Origin: Candidatus Eiseniibacteriota bacterium
GTDB lineage: Bacteria; Eisenbacteria; RBG-16-71-46
Direction: 5' to 3'
Assembly (NCBI GenBank): GCA_023249815.1
Contig: JAHFBX010000108.1
Coordinates: 1 to 8,622 of the forward strand
DNA length: 8,622 bases
Below, piece by piece: positions 1 to 6,965 of the stretch. The notes beneath the pieces were generated by a model. It was not told the DNA's origin. It ran no database searches and worked only from the letters and a program-made list of their open reading frames with translations. Numbering within the stretch: the stretch's first letter is position 1; every line of letters begins with the position of its first letter. The position numbers and the translations under genes are program-made.

Positions 1-648
1 CAGGTTCGTGTCGTGCGCAGCGGCCCGAGCCACGAGCGCTTCGCCGTGGTGCGCGAGCCCGACCCGATCCTGAAACGTGGCAAGCCCTTCCTCGTCGCCT
101 ACCTCGGTGTCATGGCGCCGCAGGATGGCGTGGATCACCTGGTGCGCGCCGCGCAGATCCTGACGCAGGCCCGCTCGGACGTGGCATTCACGTTCATCGG
201 GGCGGGGGACTCGTTCGAGGACCTCAAGCGCCTGTCCACCTCGCTCGGGCTCAACGGTGTGTGCGCGTTCACGGGGCGCATCCCCGACGCTGACGTCGAG
301 CGCATCCTTGCGACGGCCGACGTGTGCGTGAGCCCCGACCCCAAGAATCCACTGAACGACGTCAGCACGATGAACAAAGTGCTCGAGTACATGGCCTGCG
401 CCAAGCCCGTCGTGTGCTTCGACCTGCGCGAGCACCGGCACAGTGCGGGAGAGGGCGCGCTCTATGCGGAGCCCAATCGCGACGAGGATCTGGCCGCGAA
501 GATCTCGCAACTCCTGGACGACCCGGCGCTGCGCGAGCGGCTCGGGGCGTACAATCGCAAGCGGTTCCTGGACACCCTGGCGTGGGAGCACAACGCCGGC
601 ACGCTCATCGAAGCCTACGAGGGACTATGCGGGAAGCCGCGCGCATAA
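1..648 (+). CDS. Glycosyltransferase family 4 (WbuB-like), 5'-truncated
   Basis: This is the C-terminal half of a GT-B glycosyltransferase. The frame is open from base 1, so the N-terminal acceptor domain lies outside the window, and the GTG at 13 is only an internal codon. The visible part starts with VVRSGPSHERF and continues with YLGVMAPQDGVDHLVRAA, which resembles the donor-domain start of WbuB-type GT4 enzymes. Next come FIGAGDSFEDLKRL, a FTGRIP strand, and a nucleotide-sugar site that reads STMNKVLEYMACAKPVVCFD. The glutamate at nt 385-387 matches the second Glu of the GT4 EX7E motif. The position eight residues before it is Val rather than Glu, and a similar STMxK arrangement is familiar from this subfamily, so I do not read it as damage. 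The protein is predicted to be cytosolic or membrane-peripheral and to transfer one sugar during surface-polysaccharide or O-antigen assembly. Donor and acceptor cannot be told. The last 22 nt overlap the next gene, which implies translational coupling. Confidence 0.9.
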   Translation, partial: QVRVVRSGPSHERFAVVREPDPILKRGKPFLVAYLGVMAPQDGVDHLVRAAQILTQARSDVAFTFIGAGDSFEDLKRLSTSLGLNGVCAFTGRIPDADVERILATADVCVSPDPKNPLNDVSTMNKVLEYMACAKPVVCFDLREHRHSAGEGALYAEPNRDEDLAAKISQLLDDPALRERLGAYNRKRFLDTLAWEHNAGTLIEAYEGLCGKPRA

Positions 649-1814
649 AGGTCCTGCTCGTGGAGAGCGGGCGCGCCGTGGGCGGGACCGAGCGCGTCGT
701 CTGGGAGCTCGCCACGCGGCTGCCCGCGTCGCACTTCGATGTGCGCGTGTGGCTGTCGCCCGCCACCGGCGTGGACGAGCTGGCGTCGGCGCTCGAGCGC
801 GCGAAGATCACGGTGGACCGCGTCGCCGAAGTGGACCGTCGCATGGACTGGAAGGGCATGTTCCAGACCTGGTCGCGGCTCCGACGGCTCAAGCCCGACT
901 TGCTCCACCTCCACCACGTGTGGCCCGCCTCGGACCGCTACCTGTCCGTGATCGCTCGCGCCGCGGGCGTGCCGCACCTCGTGGTCACCGAGCACATCAC
1001 CGGACAATCGCATTCCACCGGCCAGCGCGCGCTCAAGCGCGACGAGCTGAACCGAGCGGATGCCGTGACCGCCGTGACCGGCGCCATCGTGGACACGCTC
1101 GTGCGCGACTACGGCATCCAGCGCTCGCTCGTGCGTGTCGTGCCGAACGGCGCCGACCTGCCCGACGCGCAAGCGGAGCAGGCCGCGGCCGGCCGCTGGC
1201 GCACGAAGTACCTGGTCACGCCGTTCAAGCCGCTGTGGGTGGTGGTGGGCCGGCTCGAGGAGCAGAAGGGCCACGACGTCCTGTTCGAGGCGCTCGCCCA
1301 GCTGGTCAAGCAGGGGATGGACTTCACGCTGGTCGTGGCCGGCGAGGGCTCGCGTCGGAGCTGGCTCGAACAGCAGTCGCTCTCGCTCGGGTTGGCCCCG
1401 CGCGTCCAGTTCGTGGGGCAGCAGGAGGACGTGGGTGGACTTCTGGCCGCGGCCGACGGCGTCATCCTGCCGTCGCGCTGGGAAGGCCTGCCGCTCGTGC
1501 TGCTCGAGGCCATGGCGCGCGGCCGGCCCATCGTCGCGAGCGCCGTGGGCGGGATGGCGGACGCGCTGGAGCACGGCGTCTCCGGCACGCTCGTGCCGCC
1601 GGGCGACCCCAAGGCGCTCGCGGCGGCGGTGGAACAGCTTCACAAGCGCGCCGACCTCGCCGCGCGCCTCGCGCGCGTCGCGGCGGAGCGCGTGCGCGAG
1701 CGCTACACATGGGCCGCGGTCGTGGACGAGTTCGAGGCGGTCTATGACGAGGTGCTGGGTTACGCCACGTTCGCGCCCGAGGCGCCAACGCCGGCTCGCG
1801 GAAGTGGCAGATGA
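627..1814 (+). CDS. Glycosyltransferase family 4 (GT-B fold)
   Basis: This encodes 395 aa, the normal length for a complete GT4 enzyme. The start at ATG 627 is chosen because the hydrophobic first strand (IKVLLVESG) and the loop GRAVGGTERVVWEL follow directly, and a purine-rich GAGGG lies just upstream. The open frame extends further upstream but there only shadows the previous gene. The N-terminal Rossmann domain contains LLHLHHVW and VVTEHITG. A VPNGADLP linker leads to the donor domain. VGRLEEQKG (residues 207-215) is the usual donor-domain opening. The EX7E motif is intact as EGLPLVLLE (Glu286 and Glu294) and is followed by RPIVASAVGGMADAL and GTLVPPGDP. The enzyme is a retaining glycosyltransferase that adds a sugar to a growing lipid-linked or surface glycan. 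Its specificity cannot be deduced. It overlaps the preceding gene by 22 nt and the next by 4 nt (ATGA). Confidence 0.94.
   Translation: MREAARIKVLLVESGRAVGGTERVVWELATRLPASHFDVRVWLSPATGVDELASALERAKITVDRVAEVDRRMDWKGMFQTWSRLRRLKPDLLHLHHVWPASDRYLSVIARAAGVPHLVVTEHITGQSHSTGQRALKRDELNRADAVTAVTGAIVDTLVRDYGIQRSLVRVVPNGADLPDAQAEQAAAGRWRTKYLVTPFKPLWVVVGRLEEQKGHDVLFEALAQLVKQGMDFTLVVAGEGSRRSWLEQQSLSLGLAPRVQFVGQQEDVGGLLAAADGVILPSRWEGLPLVLLEAMARGRPIVASAVGGMADALEHGVSGTLVPPGDPKALAAAVEQLHKRADLAARLARVAAERVRERYTWAAVVDEFEAVYDEVLGYATFAPEAPTPARGSGR
1800..1804 (+). promoter_or_regulatory. Ribosome binding site of the GT2 gene
   Basis: GGAAG sits 6 nt before ATG 1811, inside the 3' end of the upstream glycosyltransferase gene. 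It supports the start that overlaps the upstream stop as ATGA. The match to the anti-Shine-Dalgarno sequence is partial. Confidence 0.5.
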
Positions 1815-2788
1815 CGCTGGGGGTGGTCATCCCGTGCTACCGCCAGGAGCGCTTCCTGCCGCGCACGCTGGCGGCGCTCGACAGCGCGTTCGCGGGAAGT
1901 GATTGGCGCGGCGTGCTCGTGCTCTCCGATCCCGACGCGGCCACGCCGCTGCCCGCGCTGGGTCCGCACTGGCGCGTCGTGCGCGTCGAGCCCGTCCGGG
2001 GAGCGCGGCCGCTCACGCCGGGTGCGGCGCGCAACGCTGGTTTCGCCCTCTGCGGCGGCGAGTGGGTGCTGTTCGTGGACGCCGACGTCGAGGTGGAGCG
2101 CGACTGGCTCGTGCGGGCCCTCGGCGAGGCCGCGCGCGAACCGGAGCTGGCGGGCGCCTGGGGCCGCATCGAGGAGTGGTTCACAGATGACGCCGGCATC
2201 CGCTCCGGCGTCCGCGACCTCTATCGTGTCGGGGATCACGATGCCGAGGCGCTCTACACGGCGACGCTGTCGTTCTACCGGCGCTCTGCGCTCGAGCAGG
2301 TCGGTGGCTATGAGCCGCGGCTTCAGAGCGAGGAGGACTTCGAGCTCGGTATGCGGCTCCGGCGGGCGGGCTTTCACCTGCGCACGCTGTCTCCGCTCGC
2401 GGCCCGGCACTGGAGCGCGCCACGCCCGAGTTTCGGCGAGATCGGCCGGCGCTGGCGCACCGGGCTCTGCTACGGCCCCGGGCAGGCGCTACGTCTCTAT
2501 GTGGGCCGGCTGGGGTTCGAGGAACTCGCGCGCCGGAACGCCCACTATGCCGTGATGCTCGCGCTGTGGCTCGCGGCGCCGCTCGCGCCGGCGATCGGCG
2601 GCACGCGCGCGCTCGCGGGCTGGGCGCTGGCGCCGGCCGCACTGCTCGCCTACATGACGCTCCGCAAGAAGAGCCTCAGGCTCGCCACGCACTCGGTGCT
2701 CACCTGGTCGGTGATGGCGGCCGGCACGCTGCTGGGATTCCTGCGCGGTGGCGCGCGGCCGCCAGCCCCCGTCCGGGAGGTCGCGTGA
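1811..2788 (+). CDS. Glycosyltransferase family 2 with C-terminal membrane helices
   Basis: This encodes 325 aa. The N-terminal GT-A domain opens with LGVVIPCYRQERFLPRTL (residues 3-20), the usual GT2 nucleotide-binding start. GAARNAGF (71-78) and the metal/nucleotide-binding DxD as FVDADV (Asp90 and Asp92) follow. The later acceptor/catalytic region has GGYEPRLQSEEDFELG with Glu174, Glu175 and Asp176, matching the conserved ED segment of GT2 enzymes. After about residue 245 the protein becomes hydrophobic. I see three candidate membrane segments, near 246-262, 264-283 and 293-312, separated by a basic RKKSLR loop. It is therefore likely an inner-membrane inverting transferase that acts on a lipid-linked acceptor with its catalytic domain in the cytoplasm. 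ATG 1811 is supported by GGAAG at 1800-1804 with 6-nt spacing and by the ATGA overlap. The stop overlaps the next GTG by 4 nt. Sugar specificity is unknown. Confidence 0.92.
   Translation: MTLGVVIPCYRQERFLPRTLAALDSAFAGSDWRGVLVLSDPDAATPLPALGPHWRVVRVEPVRGARPLTPGAARNAGFALCGGEWVLFVDADVEVERDWLVRALGEAAREPELAGAWGRIEEWFTDDAGIRSGVRDLYRVGDHDAEALYTATLSFYRRSALEQVGGYEPRLQSEEDFELGMRLRRAGFHLRTLSPLAARHWSAPRPSFGEIGRRWRTGLCYGPGQALRLYVGRLGFEELARRNAHYAVMLALWLAAPLAPAIGGTRALAGWALAPAALLAYMTLRKKSLRLATHSVLTWSVMAAGTLLGFLRGGARPPAPVREVA
2775..2780 (+). promoter_or_regulatory. Ribosome binding site that decides the GTG start at 2785
   Basis: GGGAGG lies 4 nt before GTG 2785 and is the clearest Shine-Dalgarno-like sequence in the window. 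The open frame runs back to 2566, but the residues before 2785 are low-complexity Arg/Ala/Gly shadow sequence of the GT2 gene. The RBS and the GTGA stop/start overlap both fix the start here. Confidence 0.6.
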
Positions 2789-3978
2789 GAATCCACTGGG
2801 CTTGCGACAATGACATCCATCCACCGCTCTTCGGGGCTACGCAACGACTATTCGGCCTGGCGCGAGGCATGGCGACGCGTGCACACGTGCGCGCGCTGTG
2901 CGTGGTTCCGAACCGCTCGCGTGGCGCGCGCGAAGAGCAAGTCGCGGGCGTCGAGCTCCGCCGCGTCAAGTCGTGGCACACGAGCGCGGCGTGGTGGTTG
3001 GAGCGCGCCCGGCTGGCGCCATCGTTCACCGCCGAGGCCGGCCACCGCGCCCGCGCCGGGGCCTACCGCGAAGCGCTGGGTGGGCGCGCCGACGTGCTGC
3101 TCTGTGATCTCGCGCTCACCGGACTCTTCCGCGGCGCGAGCGGCCCGCTGCGCGTCTACCACGCGCACAACGTCGAGGCGGAGCGCTGGCGCTCCACGGC
3201 ACCCCGCGTCTGGCGGCGCGCGTACTGGGGCGGCAGGCTCGCGGAACTCGAGCGCCGTGCCGTGTCGGAGAGCGAGCTGTGCGTGGCGTGCACCGACGAG
3301 GACGCGCGGCTGCTGCGCTCACTCCATGGCGCGCGCGACGTGGAAGTCGTGCCGAACGGCTACGACGAAACGGCATTCGCGCCCGCGACAGCCGCATCGC
3401 GGGCCGCGGCACGGCACGCGCTGGGACTCCCGGAGCACGCCTACGTCGCGGCGTTCGTGGGTGGGGACTGGGCGCCCAATCACGAGGCGCTCGCCTGGCT
3501 CGTCGAGCGCGTGATGCCTGCGCTCGCGGCGGACGGCTTCGTGCTGCTCGCGGTGGGCGCGGTGGCGCGCCGCTTCACGGGCCGTGGCGAACGCTGGCTC
3601 GTCCTGCGTCCCGAGACACCGGATCTCGCCCCGCTGCTCGCCGCCGCCGACTGCGGCCTGAACCCGGTGACGAGCGGCGGCGGCAGCAACGTGAAGGTGC
3701 CCACGTATCTCGCGATGGGCCTCGCTGTGGTGTCCACGGCGTTCGGCCTGCGCGGCTACGCGCCACTCGCCGCCGCCGTCACCAGCGCCGAGCGCGACGC
3801 CACCCCCGACGTGCTGCGAACGCGACCGCGCGGCTGGGCGGCGCGCGGCGAGACGGCTCCCGCCTCACTCGGCGAGTTCGCGTGGGGCACGCTCGGCGCG
3901 CGCCTGGCGGAGAGTCTCGCGGCGCGCCGCTCCGCCGTGTCTCCCGGCGTGCGCGCCGGATCGAAGGGTGCCGCCTGA
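2785..3978 (+). CDS. Divergent GT-B glycosyltransferase (Glyco_trans_1_4 type)
   Basis: This encodes 397 aa from GTG 2785 and begins MRIHWACDNDIHPP. The layout resembles the group-1 transferases seen in PEP-CTERM/exopolysaccharide loci. The N-terminal domain contains YHAHNVEAERW (residues 125-135), equivalent to the conserved HNVE segment of that group. VPNGYDETAF is the interdomain linker. VGGDWAPNHEAL (225 onward) is the usual start of the Glyco_trans_1_4 donor domain. SGGGSNVKVPTYLAMG (297-312) is the nucleotide-sugar loop with the conserved Lys304, followed by VVSTAFGLRGY. The residue that is normally Glu or Asp after this lysine (K-x-x-E) is Thr307, and the usual Pro further on is Ala, so the active site is atypical. 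The likely role is sugar transfer in the same polysaccharide pathway, with an altered or weakened catalytic site possible. It overlaps the GT2 gene by 4 nt and the next gene by 1 nt (TGATG). The exact donor is unknown. Confidence 0.88.
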   Translation: MRIHWACDNDIHPPLFGATQRLFGLARGMATRAHVRALCVVPNRSRGAREEQVAGVELRRVKSWHTSAAWWLERARLAPSFTAEAGHRARAGAYREALGGRADVLLCDLALTGLFRGASGPLRVYHAHNVEAERWRSTAPRVWRRAYWGGRLAELERRAVSESELCVACTDEDARLLRSLHGARDVEVVPNGYDETAFAPATAASRAAARHALGLPEHAYVAAFVGGDWAPNHEALAWLVERVMPALAADGFVLLAVGAVARRFTGRGERWLVLRPETPDLAPLLAAADCGLNPVTSGGGSNVKVPTYLAMGLAVVSTAFGLRGYAPLAAAVTSAERDATPDVLRTRPRGWAARGETAPASLGEFAWGTLGARLAESLAARRSAVSPGVRAGSKGAA

Positions 3979-5078
3979 TGCGCGTCGCCATGATCGGGCA
4001 GAAGGGCATCCCGGCCACCTACGGCGGCATCGAGCGCCACGTCGACGAGATCGCGCGCCGGTTGGTCCAGCGCGGCATCCCCGTGGACGTGTTCTGCCGG
4101 CTCTACTACACGCCGCCCGGCACCGAGTACCACGGGATCGGCCTGCTGCGGCGCCCGAGCCTCCACACCAAGCACTTCGACACCGCGACGCACGTCGCCT
4201 GGTGCACGGTGGAGTCCATGCTGCGCCGCTACGATGTCGTCCACTTCCACGCGCTCGGGCCGTCGCTGTTCGCGTCGCTGCCGCGGATCGTGGGCTCGAA
4301 GACCGTGGTCACGGTGCATGGGCTGGACTGGCAGCGCGAGAAGTGGGGCCGGGCCGCGTCGTGGGTCTTGAAGCAGTGCGAACGCCCCGCGGCGCGATTC
4401 CCGAACCGCACCATCGTCGTCAGCAAGACGCTGCGCGAGTACTTCAGGCACACCCACGGCATCGATGCCTCGTACATCCCGAACGGCACGTTGCTGCCGC
4501 AGCCGCGCGCGCCCAAGAAACTGCACACGCTCGGGCTGGAGCCCGGCAAGTACGTGTTGTTCGTGGGACGGCTCGTGCCCGAGAAGGGCGTGCACTTCCT
4601 CTGCCAGGCGTTCAGCCGCATCGACACCGACATGAAGCTGGCGCTCGTGGGCGGGCTGTCGTTCTCGCAGGACTACGTGAGTCTGCTCAAGCGCTACGAG
4701 AGCGATCGCATCCGGCTCCTGGACTACGTCTTCGGCGAGGCGCTCGAGGAGCTGTGGAGCAACGCGTACTGCGTCGTCCAGCCCTCCACGATGGAGGGAC
4801 TCTCCATCGCGCTGCTCGAGGCGCTCTCCTACGGGCGCTGCGTGCTCGTCTCGGACATTCCCGAGAACATGGAGGTGGCGGAGGAATGCGCGCTGTCGTT
4901 CAAGAGCAAGGACGTCGAGGACTTGCGCTCGAAGCTGGAGCATCTGATTCGGCACCCCGAGGAGGTGGAGCGCTACGGCGCCCAGGCGCGCGCCCATATC
5001 CTGCAGCACTACTCGTGGGACAACGTCGCCGAGAGCACCGCGCGGCTCTACGAGGAAATGACGGGGAAGTCACGTTGA
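3978..5078 (+). CDS. Glycosyltransferase family 4, MIGQKGIPATYGG type
   Basis: This encodes 366 aa, full length for GT4. The N-terminus MRVAMIGQKGIPATYGGIER is the glycine-rich first loop characteristic of a GT4 branch common in exopolysaccharide and O-antigen clusters. The acceptor domain contains DVVHFHALGPSLF and VVTVHGLDWQREKW. The IVVSKTLREYF strand and the IPNG linker lead to the donor domain, VGRLVPEKG (residues 196-204). The EX7E motif is intact as EGLSIALLE (Glu273 and Glu281), followed by CVLVSDIPENMEVA. It is predicted to be a retaining transferase that adds a hexose-type sugar. The precise sugar and linkage are not evident. ATG 3978 shares one base with the preceding stop (TGATG), with GAAGGG at 3963-3968 as a plausible ribosome site. 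This gene ends the first tightly overlapping block, and 52 nt follow before the next gene. Confidence 0.93.
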   Translation: MRVAMIGQKGIPATYGGIERHVDEIARRLVQRGIPVDVFCRLYYTPPGTEYHGIGLLRRPSLHTKHFDTATHVAWCTVESMLRRYDVVHFHALGPSLFASLPRIVGSKTVVTVHGLDWQREKWGRAASWVLKQCERPAARFPNRTIVVSKTLREYFRHTHGIDASYIPNGTLLPQPRAPKKLHTLGLEPGKYVLFVGRLVPEKGVHFLCQAFSRIDTDMKLALVGGLSFSQDYVSLLKRYESDRIRLLDYVFGEALEELWSNAYCVVQPSTMEGLSIALLEALSYGRCVLVSDIPENMEVAEECALSFKSKDVEDLRSKLEHLIRHPEEVERYGAQARAHILQHYSWDNVAESTARLYEEMTGKSR

Positions 5079-5090
5079 GCGTGGGGCCGC

Positions 5091-5130
5091 GTGACGCCCG
5101 CCGCGCCCGTGTGCTAACCCTTCGCCCTCG
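5091..5130 (+). promoter_or_regulatory. Possible weak promoter / short leader before manC
   Basis: This lies in the only real gap inside the + strand cluster (52 nt, 5079-5130). TGCTAACCCT at 5112-5121 is the most AT-containing patch and resembles a degenerate extended -10 element. GTGACG at 5091-5096 is a poor -35 candidate, 15 nt upstream. The message would then begin only a few nucleotides before ATG 5131. No Shine-Dalgarno sequence is visible before that ATG, which fits a short-leader or leaderless transcript. The match is weak and readthrough from the upstream genes is equally possible. Confidence 0.25.
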
Positions 5131-6192
5131 ATGACCCCTTCGACCCCGGAGCGCGGCGCGCTGATCCTGGCGGGAGGTCGTGGCGAGCGCTTCTGGCCTT
5201 GGAGCACGCCCGAGCGGCCCAAGCAGCTGCTGCCGCTGGCGCCTCGTGGCCGCACGCTGCTCGCCACCACGTTCGCGCGCGCGACGCGCCTGCTGCCGGC
5301 GTCGAACGTGGTGGTCATGACATCGCTTCCGCTGGTCGAGGCGTGCCGCCGCGAGTGTCCCGGCGCGATCGTCGTGGGCGAGCCCGTGGGGCGGAACACG
5401 GCGCCGGCCATCGCCGCCGCGGCCGCGTTCTTCCCGGGTCACTCGGCGTTCGCCGTACTGCCCTCCGACCACGCCATCGACCACGAGGCGGCGTTCGAGA
5501 CGGACATGAAGCGCGCCTTCGACATCGCGATGCGCGAGCCGCTGCTCGTGTCGTTCGGCATCAAGCCCTCGCAGCCCGACACCAACTTCGGCTACTTGAA
5601 GCGCGGCGCGCGGCTGGGCGAGCGCTACTACCGCGTGGCGCAGTTCACCGAGAAGCCGGACCTGGCCCGCGCCACGGCGTGGGTGGCGAGCGGCGAGTAT
5701 CTGTGGAACAGCGGCATGTTCGTGTGGGGGAAGCGCACGTTCCTGGACGCGCTCGCGGCCGGTCGCCCGGCGATCGCCGAGGCCCTGGACGGACTTTCGT
5801 TCCATGCCGGAGAGGAGCGCGCGTTCGAGGCCGCGCTGGCCGAGCGCTTCCCTGCGGTGGAGTCCGTTTCCGTGGACTACGCCGTGCTCGAGGCGGCACC
5901 GAACGTGGTGATGATCGAGGCGGCGTTCGACTGGGACGACCTTGGAAGCTGGGGGGCCTGGGCCCGCCGCCAGCCCCGGGACGCGCGCGGCAACGTCACC
6001 TGGGGCGAGGCCGTGCCCGTGGATTGCGACAACTGCGTCGTGGTGGGCGACGGGGCCCCTGCCGCTCCACTGGGGCTTTCCGATATGGTGGTGGTCGCCA
6101 CACCGAACGGCACGCTCGTGTGCCGGCGGCAGGACACGGACCAGGTGCGGCGCGTCACCGAGGCGGTGCGCGCCCGCGGGGGCAGGACATGA
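5131..6192 (+). CDS. manC: Mannose-1-phosphate guanylyltransferase (GDP-mannose pyrophosphorylase)
   Basis: It catalyses GTP + mannose 1-phosphate to GDP-mannose + PPi in the cytoplasm, supplying the donor for mannose, and for fucose or rhamnose derivatives made from it. The protein has 353 aa. The pyrophosphorylase signature LILAGGRGERFWPWS (residues 11-25) leads to PKQLLPL with Lys31. PSDHAI (111-116), the EKP motif (174-176), LWNSGMFVW (191-199, with Asn193) and FDWDDLGSW (266-274) are all typical of this family. The length matches the short monofunctional form. The C-terminal phosphomannose isomerase/cupin domain of bifunctional AlgA/ManC (about 470-480 aa) is absent, so mannose 6-phosphate isomerisation must be encoded elsewhere. 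ATG 5131 is the first start after an in-frame TGA at 5092, so the N-terminus is secure despite the lack of a ribosome site. The stop overlaps the next ATG by 4 nt. A preference for a different hexose 1-phosphate cannot be fully excluded. Confidence 0.93.
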   Translation: MTPSTPERGALILAGGRGERFWPWSTPERPKQLLPLAPRGRTLLATTFARATRLLPASNVVVMTSLPLVEACRRECPGAIVVGEPVGRNTAPAIAAAAAFFPGHSAFAVLPSDHAIDHEAAFETDMKRAFDIAMREPLLVSFGIKPSQPDTNFGYLKRGARLGERYYRVAQFTEKPDLARATAWVASGEYLWNSGMFVWGKRTFLDALAAGRPAIAEALDGLSFHAGEERAFEAALAERFPAVESVSVDYAVLEAAPNVVMIEAAFDWDDLGSWGAWARRQPRDARGNVTWGEAVPVDCDNCVVVGDGAPAAPLGLSDMVVVATPNGTLVCRRQDTDQVRRVTEAVRARGGRT

Positions 6193-6965
6193 TCGTCCGT
6201 CGTGCGCGAAGCGCGTGGGGGGTAGGGCTCGGCGCCGCGAGCCTTGTCGTCGCGCTCGCGGGTTGCGCCCCGATGCCGCCGCCGTTCAGCGGCAACGCGC
6301 CGCCGACCACGCCCGCCTCGCCGGCACCCTCGACGACCGTGCCGTCCCCTTCGACCACCCGCCGCGAGCCCGCGCCAAGTTCCGCCGTGCTGGATTCCAC
6401 GCCGTCTCGAGACGCCGAGCGCGTGCTCGCCACCATCCCCGAGCCGCTGACCGCCGCGCAGCAGGTGGCGGCCCCCGTGCGCGACACAGCCGTGGTGCGC
6501 CGCGCCGTTCCCGCGCCGGAGGCGGCGTACGACACGCTGCGCGCGGAGCGACCGAGCGACGATGGTGCGGCCGTTCCGGTGCCCGCGCCGACGCCCACGC
6601 TGCGCACGCCGCAGCCCGTGACATTCGCGCCGCCGGAGAGCACGGCCGTGAAGCCCGCCGCAAATCCGCCCGCTGCGGCGTCTCCCGCGCCGGCGACGCC
6701 GGCCGCGCCGACGACCGTCGTGCACACGGGCGACTGCTGGCGGCTCCAGGTGGCAGCACCCGCCGAGCGCCCCAAGGCCGAATCGCGCCTCTCCGCTGCG
6801 CAGTCGCTGCTGCTCGTGCCCATGGTGATCGAGCACGAGAAGGGCCTGTTCAAGGTGCGTACGCGTGACTGCCTGACGCGTGAGGCCGCGGACGCGTTGA
6901 AGAAGCGCGCGACGGCTTCCGGGTTCGCGGGCTCGTTCGTGCTGAAGAGCCCTCCCGTTCGATGA
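6189..6965 (+). CDS. SPOR-domain lipoprotein with Pro/Ala/Thr-rich linker
   Basis: This encodes 258 aa. The N-terminus has basic residues (RRAR), a hydrophobic stretch and a lipobox LAGC with Cys26 as the predicted lipidated residue, so the protein should be exported and membrane-anchored. Residues 27 to about 178 form a low-complexity linker rich in Pro, Ala, Thr and Ser with no recognisable domain, probably an extended tether. Residues about 181-255 match the SPOR fold: DCWRLQVAAPAERPKAESRL, a central LLLVPMVIEHEKGLFKVRT, and LTREAADALKKRATASGFAG. SPOR domains in general bind denuded peptidoglycan glycan strands. Two cysteines, Cys183 and Cys228, flank the core and could form a disulfide in the periplasm. 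ATG 6189 overlaps the manC stop and its own stop overlaps the next ATG, both as ATGA. The role is inferred to be envelope-related, perhaps anchoring or positioning the polysaccharide machinery. No specific function is recognised. Confidence 0.85.
   Translation: MIVRRARSAWGVGLGAASLVVALAGCAPMPPPFSGNAPPTTPASPAPSTTVPSPSTTRREPAPSSAVLDSTPSRDAERVLATIPEPLTAAQQVAAPVRDTAVVRRAVPAPEAAYDTLRAERPSDDGAAVPVPAPTPTLRTPQPVTFAPPESTAVKPAANPPAAASPAPATPAAPTTVVHTGDCWRLQVAAPAERPKAESRLSAAQSLLLVPMVIEHEKGLFKVRTRDCLTREAADALKKRATASGFAGSFVLKSPPVR

Noticed and set aside
615..1643. Open frame of 342 codons on the - strand
   Set aside because: It is antisense to the GT4 gene with an intact EX7E motif. Composition is His/Arg/Gly-rich with no domain signature.
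2566..2784. Upstream extension of the fourth glycosyltransferase to an ATG at 2566
   Set aside because: The extra 73 residues are shadow translation of the GT2 membrane region. The GTG at 2785 has a GGGAGG ribosome site and a GTGA overlap, and begins at a proper first beta-strand.
1137..3360. Identical 15-nt sequence at 1137-1151 and 3346-3360 as a possible direct repeat
   Set aside because: Both encode the V-V-P-N-G linker conserved in GT4-type transferases with the same preferred codons. This is homologous motif sequence, not a repeat element.
3756..5009. Long open frame of 417 codons on the - strand
   Set aside because: It lies antisense to the well-supported GT4 gene at 3978-5078 and part of its neighbour. 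Its product is low-complexity Arg/Ala/Leu/His with no recognisable motif, as expected for a shadow frame in GC-rich DNA.
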